18,351 bases of DNA from an uncultured Clostridia bacterium (GTDB taxonomy: Bacteria > Bacillota > Clostridia > Christensenellales > Aristaeellaceae): contig CAKTTL010000056.1 in assembly GCA_934615235.1 (NCBI GenBank), forward strand, positions 1 to 18,351, given 5' to 3'. Made by a program: the position numbers and the translations under genes. The notes under the pieces were generated by a model that saw only the letters and a list, made by a program, of their open reading frames with translations, had not been told where the DNA came from and did no database searches. Of this stretch, positions 15,496 through 18,351 are shown one piece after another (the first letter of the stretch is position 1; each line of letters opens with the position of its first letter).

Positions 15496-16650
15496 TCACG
15501 GATCAATGCGCTTGAGCAGCGTCGGTACGCCGTCGACAAAGCCCTTGATGTAAGCGGACTTGATCGGGTCGCAATGCTCGTCGAAGGTGATGTGACCGGT
15601 CACGCAATCAAGGCTGGTCGCCTTCATCGCGTCGCAGACGGCGTGGCTGTCCGTAGCGCCGGCGGTTTCAATGGCGGTCAGGATGACCTTTGCAGCGTCA
15701 TAGCCCAGCGCGTTGAAACCAACGGGCGCTTCGCCGTACTTGTCGGTGAAGTTCTTGACGAAGGACTGCACGATTTCGGCGGTATCTTCATCGGAATAGC
15801 TGTCGCAGAAGGCGACGCGATCGAGCAGAGATGTATCGTCCTTCACCTGGTCGGCGATGGCGGAGAAGCCGTCCGCGCCGAGCACCCAGCACTCGAGGCC
15901 AACGTCGGCGGCCTGGCGGAGCACCTTGGCGGCAGTCTCATAGTAGTACGTGCAGAAGAGAACGTCCGGCTCAGCGTCGGCAATCTTGGTCAGCTGCGGG
16001 GTGTAGTCCGCGTCGCCTTCCTTGTTGCTTTCAGCGGCGACAACTTCCATGCCCAGTTCTTCCGCCTTCTTGACAAAAGACTCGTACAGGCCGATGGAGT
16101 AATCGTTGGTGTTATCGTACAGCACGGCAACCTTCGTGGAGCCGCCTTCCGGCGCGAAGTCCATGGCGTATTCAGCCATCAGTTCCGCCTGATACGGATC
16201 GAGGAAGCAGGCGCGGAAGACGTTGCCGTAAGGCTGATCCTTCGTATCGCCCAGCTCGCCGGTCACGGCGAACGCGGTCGCGGAGGCAGTGATCATCGGC
16301 ATGAAGTCGTTGTACGCGCGCTGGGAAACGGCCAGCGTCGGCGTGGTGGTCACAGGGCCGATCACGGCGACAACGCCTTCGCTCACGAGCTGCTCATAAG
16401 CGTTGGTCGCTTCAACAGCGTCGCCAGTGTCGTCCTTCCAGATCATCTCAACCTGCTTGCCGAGGACGCCGCCGTTGGCGTTCACTTCGTCCACATACAG
16501 GTCTACGCCGTTCTTTACCAGATTGCCATACACCGAAACGGCGCCGGTCAACGGAGCGATGCCGCCGATCTTAATCGTATCATCGGCCAGCGCGGAAACA
16601 CAGCTGAGCGCGAGGATAGCGGTCAAAAGCATACAAAGAACTTTTTTCAT
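15496..16650 (-). CDS. livK: Amino-acid ABC transporter substrate-binding protein LivK/LivJ type
   Basis: This is the extracytoplasmic receptor that captures the amino acid and delivers it to LivH/LivM. The 384-residue product has a signal peptide (MKKVLCMLLTAILALSCVSALA) followed by a type-1 periplasmic-binding fold: IKIGGIAPLTGAVSVYGN, GVVAVIGPVTTTPTLAVSQ, PMITASATA, and later FNALGYDAAKVI. The frame stays open to an ATG at 16710, but the start is taken at 16650. A perfect AAGGAGGT lies six bases upstream of it, and the preceding residues are not signal-peptide-like. The cleavage site looks like signal peptidase I (ALA-DD). The Cys in LALSC does not sit in a good lipobox, which is unusual for a Gram-positive binding protein. 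The exact substrate (Leu/Ile/Val, other neutral amino acids, or amides) is not readable. It is transcribed separately from, and upstream of, livH. Confidence 0.94.
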   Translation of the reverse strand: MKKVLCMLLTAILALSCVSALADDTIKIGGIAPLTGAVSVYGNLVKNGVDLYVDEVNANGGVLGKQVEMIWKDDTGDAVEATNAYEQLVSEGVVAVIGPVTTTPTLAVSQRAYNDFMPMITASATAFAVTGELGDTKDQPYGNVFRACFLDPYQAELMAEYAMDFAPEGGSTKVAVLYDNTNDYSIGLYESFVKKAEELGMEVVAAESNKEGDADYTPQLTKIADAEPDVLFCTYYYETAAKVLRQAADVGLECWVLGADGFSAIADQVKDDTSLLDRVAFCDSYSDEDTAEIVQSFVKNFTDKYGEAPVGFNALGYDAAKVILTAIETAGATDSHAVCDAMKATSLDCVTGHITFDEHCDPIKSAYIKGFVDGVPTLLKRIDP

Positions 16651-16656
16651 GGTTTT

Positions 16657-16664
16657 ACCTCCTT
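16657..16664 (-). promoter_or_regulatory. Ribosome-binding site that fixes the livK start
   Basis: The - strand reads AAGGAGGT, a full match to the anti-Shine-Dalgarno, six bases before the ATG at 16650. It excludes the longer open frame starting at 16710, whose first codons would overlap the -35 element of the proximal livK promoter. Confidence 0.9.
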
Positions 16665-16681
16665 TAAAATTTATGTCGGGA

Positions 16682-16710
16682 ATTATAGCAGTGAACGTGG
16701 AAATTTGCAA
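16682..16710 (-). promoter_or_regulatory. Proximal livK promoter
   Basis: On the - strand, -10 TATAAT (complement of 16682-16687) is a perfect match. 17 bases upstream, -35 TTGCAA (complement of 16705-16710) matches TTGACA at four of six positions. Transcription would start near 16675, leaving about 25 bases before the livK ATG. The -35 element coincides with one arm of the TTTGCA/TGCAAA inverted repeat, so a protein bound there would act directly on this promoter. Confidence 0.72.
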
Positions 16711-16744
16711 TACCTTTTTGCAAAAAATTCATTTTGGTGCAAAT
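16703..16744. promoter_or_regulatory. Operator-like nested palindromes upstream of livK
   Basis: An inverted repeat has arms ATTTGCA (16703-16709) and TGCAAAT (16738-16744). Between them lies a perfect 12-bp palindrome TTTTTGCAAAAA (16715-16726). The same TTTGCA core therefore occurs three times within 42 bases, and the first copy overlaps the -35 of the proximal livK promoter. Lrp/AsnC proteins bind multiple AT-rich degenerate sites as octamers, and the divergent gene encodes one, so this is a good candidate operator. Binding is inferred. Confidence 0.5.
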
Positions 16745-16935
16745 CTCATAGTTTTCAGCGTGTATACGCGCCGGAATCCGCATCTCGACCGCCATTCTCC
16801 TCCGCCATAATTTTCTCCGCGCCGCAGGCGGCCGCCGGATCGTCTTTTTCTCAGCGCCGCGCCGAAATTTTTTCGGCCCGTCGTTTTGAATACGATACGA
16901 TCTTTTTTTGCCGCACCGCGCCGGTGAATGTGGCT

Positions 16936-16964
16936 ATTTTAATAGACATCTCTCAATCTGTCAA
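16936..16964 (-). promoter_or_regulatory. Distal livK promoter with a long leader
   Basis: On the - strand a perfect -35 TTGACA (complement of 16959-16964) is followed by a 17-base spacer and -10 TAAAAT (complement of 16936-16941), five of six matches. Transcription would start near 16929 and run about 280 bases before livK. The leader would contain a perfect hairpin GCCGAAA/TTTCGGC (16861-16877) and two possible very small reading frames. It could also serve a small RNA. Confidence 0.58.
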
Positions 16965-16982
16965 TAGGTTTCATTGAAGAAT

Positions 16983-17058
16983 TCGAAATTTTTTTGCGTT
17001 TTGTGATTTGAATCGAAAAATATTTTTGCGTTTTTGAATGTTTTCGAATATTTTTCGG
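16983..17058. repeat. Three helically phased TCGAA + T-tract repeats upstream of lrp
   Basis: TCGAA occurs at 16983, 17013 and 17044, that is with spacings of 30 and 31 bases, close to three turns of B-DNA. Each is followed by an A/T step and a run of at least five T, then GCG, GCG or CGG (near 16996, 17028 and 17056). The block ends at the -35 element of the lrp promoter. Phased A/T tracts bend DNA, and Lrp-type proteins wrap DNA over such phased sites, so it may be an autoregulatory site. Confidence 0.6.
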
Positions 17059-17087
17059 TTGACGTTTTTGCAGAATTGCGTTATCAT
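17059..17087 (+). promoter_or_regulatory. Promoter of the Lrp/AsnC-family regulator gene
   Basis: -35 TTGACG (17059-17064), a 17-base spacer and -10 TATCAT (17082-17087) each match the sigma-A consensus at five of six positions. Transcription would start near 17094, about 30 bases before the chosen ATG. This placement rules out the upstream ATG at 17038 as a start codon for this transcript. Confidence 0.78.
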
Positions 17088-17114
17088 CTACATGGAGCAT
17101 AAGGTTTATCGTAT

Positions 17115-17119
17115 GGAGG
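17115..17119 (+). promoter_or_regulatory. Ribosome-binding site that fixes the lrp start
   Basis: GGAGG lies five bases before the ATG at 17125. The alternative in-frame ATG at 17113 overlaps this site, and the family normally begins with an MD.ID..IL pattern, as at 17125. Confidence 0.75.
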
Positions 17120-17124
17120 CATTC

Positions 17125-17580
17125 ATGGATTCGATCGATTCCGACATTTTAAGCTGCCTGTGTGAAAACGCGCGCATGCGCGCTTCGGAAATTGCCGAGC
17201 GCGTGGGGATGTCCGTGTCGTCCGTAGGCGAGCGCATCCGAAAGCTGGAGCGTTCGGGCGTAATCCAGCAATACACGGTCCGGCTCGATCCTTCGCGGCT
17301 GAACCGCAGCTTCGAGGCCATCATCGGGATTTCGATCGACCATCCGCGCTTCATCGATCCTCTGACCGTCGCGCTGCTGGAAGATCCGAACGTCGTCGAA
17401 TGTTATACGCTTACCGGCGATTTCGATTTTATGGCCCGCATCAGCGCCACCTCCCCGGAGCATTTTCAGCAGATTCACCATCGCATCTCGCGCCTGGAAG
17501 GCGTGAAGAGCATCAAAAGCTATTACGTGCTCAGCGCGCACGCCAATCCCCGCTATAACCCGCTCAATCAGGAATCCTGA
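17125..17580 (+). CDS. Lrp/AsnC-family transcriptional regulator
   Basis: The 151-residue protein begins MDSIDSDILSCLCENARM, the usual Lrp/AsnC opening. It continues into a winged helix-turn-helix (about 17-48, with IAERVGMSVSSVGERIRKLERSGVI as the recognition portion), and then an RAM/SAM effector-binding and oligomerisation domain (about 65-140, with LLEDPNVVECYTLTGDFDFMARI). Lrp-family proteins bind amino acids, often leucine, and act as dimers to octamers. The frame is open further upstream, but the promoter and ribosome-binding site place the start at 17125. The gene is divergent from livK across a control region rich in repeated motifs, and converges on glnA. It most likely controls the amino-acid uptake genes and its own expression. 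The effector is not known. Confidence 0.93.
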   Translation: MDSIDSDILSCLCENARMRASEIAERVGMSVSSVGERIRKLERSGVIQQYTVRLDPSRLNRSFEAIIGISIDHPRFIDPLTVALLEDPNVVECYTLTGDFDFMARISATSPEHFQQIHHRISRLEGVKSIKSYYVLSAHANPRYNPLNQES

Positions 17581-17581
17581 G

Positions 17582-17614
17582 TTTTTTTCTGCCGCGCCCT
17601 GCGCGGCTAAAAAA
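17582..17614. repeat. Inverted repeat directly after the lrp stop
   Basis: GCCGCGC (17591-17597) and GCGCGGC (17601-17607) are separated by CCT and flanked by seven T on the left (17582-17588) and a matching run of A on the right. The A/T runs could extend the stem. It lacks a T tail on either strand after the GC stem, so on its own it is not a classical terminator. It abuts the stronger terminator at 17613-17652. Confidence 0.6.
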
Positions 17615-17652
17615 AGCGCCTCCGTCCATTTCAAACCGGACGGAGGCGCTTT
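17613..17652. terminator. Bidirectional intrinsic terminator between lrp and glnA
   Basis: A 15-bp perfect stem pairs 17613-17627 with 17638-17652 (core GCGCCTCCGTCC), with a ten-base loop. On the - strand it is followed by a run of seven T, an excellent terminator for glnA. On the + strand the tail is TTTCGTTTCTT, adequate for the regulator gene. It sits between two convergent stop codons (17580 and 17665). Confidence 0.92.
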
Positions 17653-17664
17653 CGTTTCTTCCTA

Positions 17665-18351
17665 TTAGTACGTGATCAGGTATTTGTTCAGCTCCCAATT
17701 GCTGACCTGCGTGCGATACGCATCCCATTCCTTCGTCTTGCCGGCGACGTACTGGCTGACGATATGCTCGCCCAGCACGTCGCAAATCAGCTTATCCTTC
17801 TGCAGCGCGTCGACTGCTTCCTTCAGCGTGCCGGGCAAGTTATGGATGCCCTTGGCTTCACGCTCGGCGGCGGACATGGCGAAGATATTCTCCGTAATTT
17901 CCGCCGGCGGCGTCATCTGCTTTTCAATGCCGTCCATACCGGCGGCCAGGCAGACGGTCAGCGCCAGATACGGGTTGCAGGCGGGGTCGGGGCAGCGCAG
18001 CTCGACACGGGTAGCCTGACCGCGCGCGGCCGGGATGCGGATCAGCGCGGAGCGGTTGGACGCGGACCACGCGGTGTAGCACGGCGCTTCATAGCCCGGC
18101 ACGAGGCGCTTGTAGGAATTAACGAGCGGATTGAGAATGGCGGTCATGCCGCTGATATGATGCAGCAGGCCGGCGATAAAATGATGCGCGTCCTCAGACA
18201 GCCTCTTCTCGCCGTTTTCGTCGAAGAAGACGTTCCTGCCGTCCTTAAACAGGGACATGTTCGTATGCATGCCGCTGCCGTTCACGCCGAAAATCGGCTT
18301 GGGCATGAAGGTGGCGTGCAGGCCGTTCATCTGCGCAAGGGACTTGACGGC
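17665..18351 (-). CDS. glnA: Glutamine synthetase type I (C-terminal half; N-terminus off the window)
   Basis: Glutamine synthetase makes glutamine from glutamate, ammonia and ATP. The visible 228 residues are the C-terminal half of a roughly 440-residue GSI protein; the frame continues unbroken past base 18351 (AVKSLAQMNGLHATFMPKPIFG). Catalytic-core motifs present are VNGSGMHTNMSLF, NPLVNSYKRLVPGYEAP, ASNRSALIRIP and RVELRCPDPACNPYLAL. The stretch corresponding to the enterobacterial adenylylation loop reads ENIFAMSAAERE, with Phe where the modified Tyr would be. This fits the GSI-alpha class of Bacillota, which is controlled by feedback and regulator binding rather than adenylylation. It lies near an Lrp-type regulator and an amino-acid transporter, all part of nitrogen metabolism. 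Confidence 0.96.
   Translation of the reverse strand, partial: AVKSLAQMNGLHATFMPKPIFGVNGSGMHTNMSLFKDGRNVFFDENGEKRLSEDAHHFIAGLLHHISGMTAILNPLVNSYKRLVPGYEAPCYTAWSASNRSALIRIPAARGQATRVELRCPDPACNPYLALTVCLAAGMDGIEKQMTPPAEITENIFAMSAAEREAKGIHNLPGTLKEAVDALQKDKLICDVLGEHIVSQYVAGKTKEWDAYRTQVSNWELNKYLITY

Larger units (their letters stand above)
16651..17124. other. livK-lrp divergent control region without a gene
   Basis: These 474 bases lie between the livK and lrp start codons. From left to right they hold the livK ribosome-binding site, proximal promoter and palindromes (16657-16744); a GC-rich central part (about 16757-16920) with a GCCGAAA/TTTCGGC hairpin and a polyT-GCC tract; a distal leftward promoter (16936-16964); a strongly AT-rich block with three phased TCGAA/T-tract repeats (16983-17055); and the rightward lrp promoter (17059-17087). 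Longer frames crossing it are open by chance. No gene of convincing size is seen. Confidence 0.8.

Noticed and set aside
16861..16877. GCCGAAA/TTTCGGC hairpin as a terminator
   Set aside because: No T run follows the stem on either strand at a suitable distance, so it is treated only as a structure in the possible livK leader.
15574..16977. A 467-codon + strand frame across livK and its control region
   Set aside because: It is antisense to livK and runs through the promoters and AT-rich sequence without a ribosome-binding site or recognisable domain.
17038..17124. N-terminal extension of the Lrp-family regulator from the ATG at 17038
   Set aside because: The -35 and -10 elements at 17059-17087 lie inside it, and a ribosome-binding site precedes the ATG at 17125, which matches the family's usual N-terminus.

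Overview
The window is GC-rich bacterial DNA with dense, short-gapped operons and strong Shine-Dalgarno sites. It most likely comes from a Clostridia-type member of the Bacillota. The rimP-nusA-rnpM(ylxR)-ylxQ-infB-rbfA-nrnA-truB order is typical of that phylum, as are the sigA-like promoters (TTGACA, 17-bp spacer, TATAAT-like) and a glutamine synthetase of the GSI-alpha type. The genus cannot be resolved from sequence reading alone. No mobile element, tRNA, rRNA or CRISPR array was seen.

Region 1 (1-7250, + strand) is a translation and RNA-metabolism operon. It runs rimP (5' end off the window), nusA, rnpM, ylxQ, infB, rbfA, nrnA, truB. Most genes overlap by ATGA/GTGA or abut. A hairpin at 7261-7289 separates it from the next block. 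InfB carries a long Pro/Ala/Gly-rich N-terminal region with a tandem GPYGRPANP(Q/QQ) array, encoded by a nearly identical 63-bp repeat.

Region 2 (7309-16650, - strand) is a branched-chain-type amino-acid ABC transporter locus. Reading in the direction of transcription, it has livK (binding protein), then livH, a livM-livG fusion (permease and ATPase in one chain) and livF. These are followed without a visible promoter by an aldehyde-dehydrogenase-like gene and a large GH106-like glycoside hydrolase gene. A near-perfect promoter (15314-15342) drives livH onward. livK is separated by a possible terminator and has two candidate promoters of its own.

Region 3 (16651-18351) begins with an AT-rich, repeat-bearing control region between divergent livK and an Lrp/AsnC-family regulator gene (+). 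The regulator converges on glnA (-, N-terminal part off the window), with a strong bidirectional terminator between them. Amino-acid uptake, an amino-acid-responsive regulator and ammonia assimilation therefore sit together. The regulator probably controls livK and itself.

The most unusual points are the LivM-LivG fusion; the aldehyde dehydrogenase that keeps its catalytic Cys and Glu but lacks the near-universal Asn of the WN-P motif; the attachment of that gene and a glycosidase-like gene to an amino-acid transporter operon; the phased repeats and palindromes in the livK/lrp control region; and the homogenised repeat in infB.
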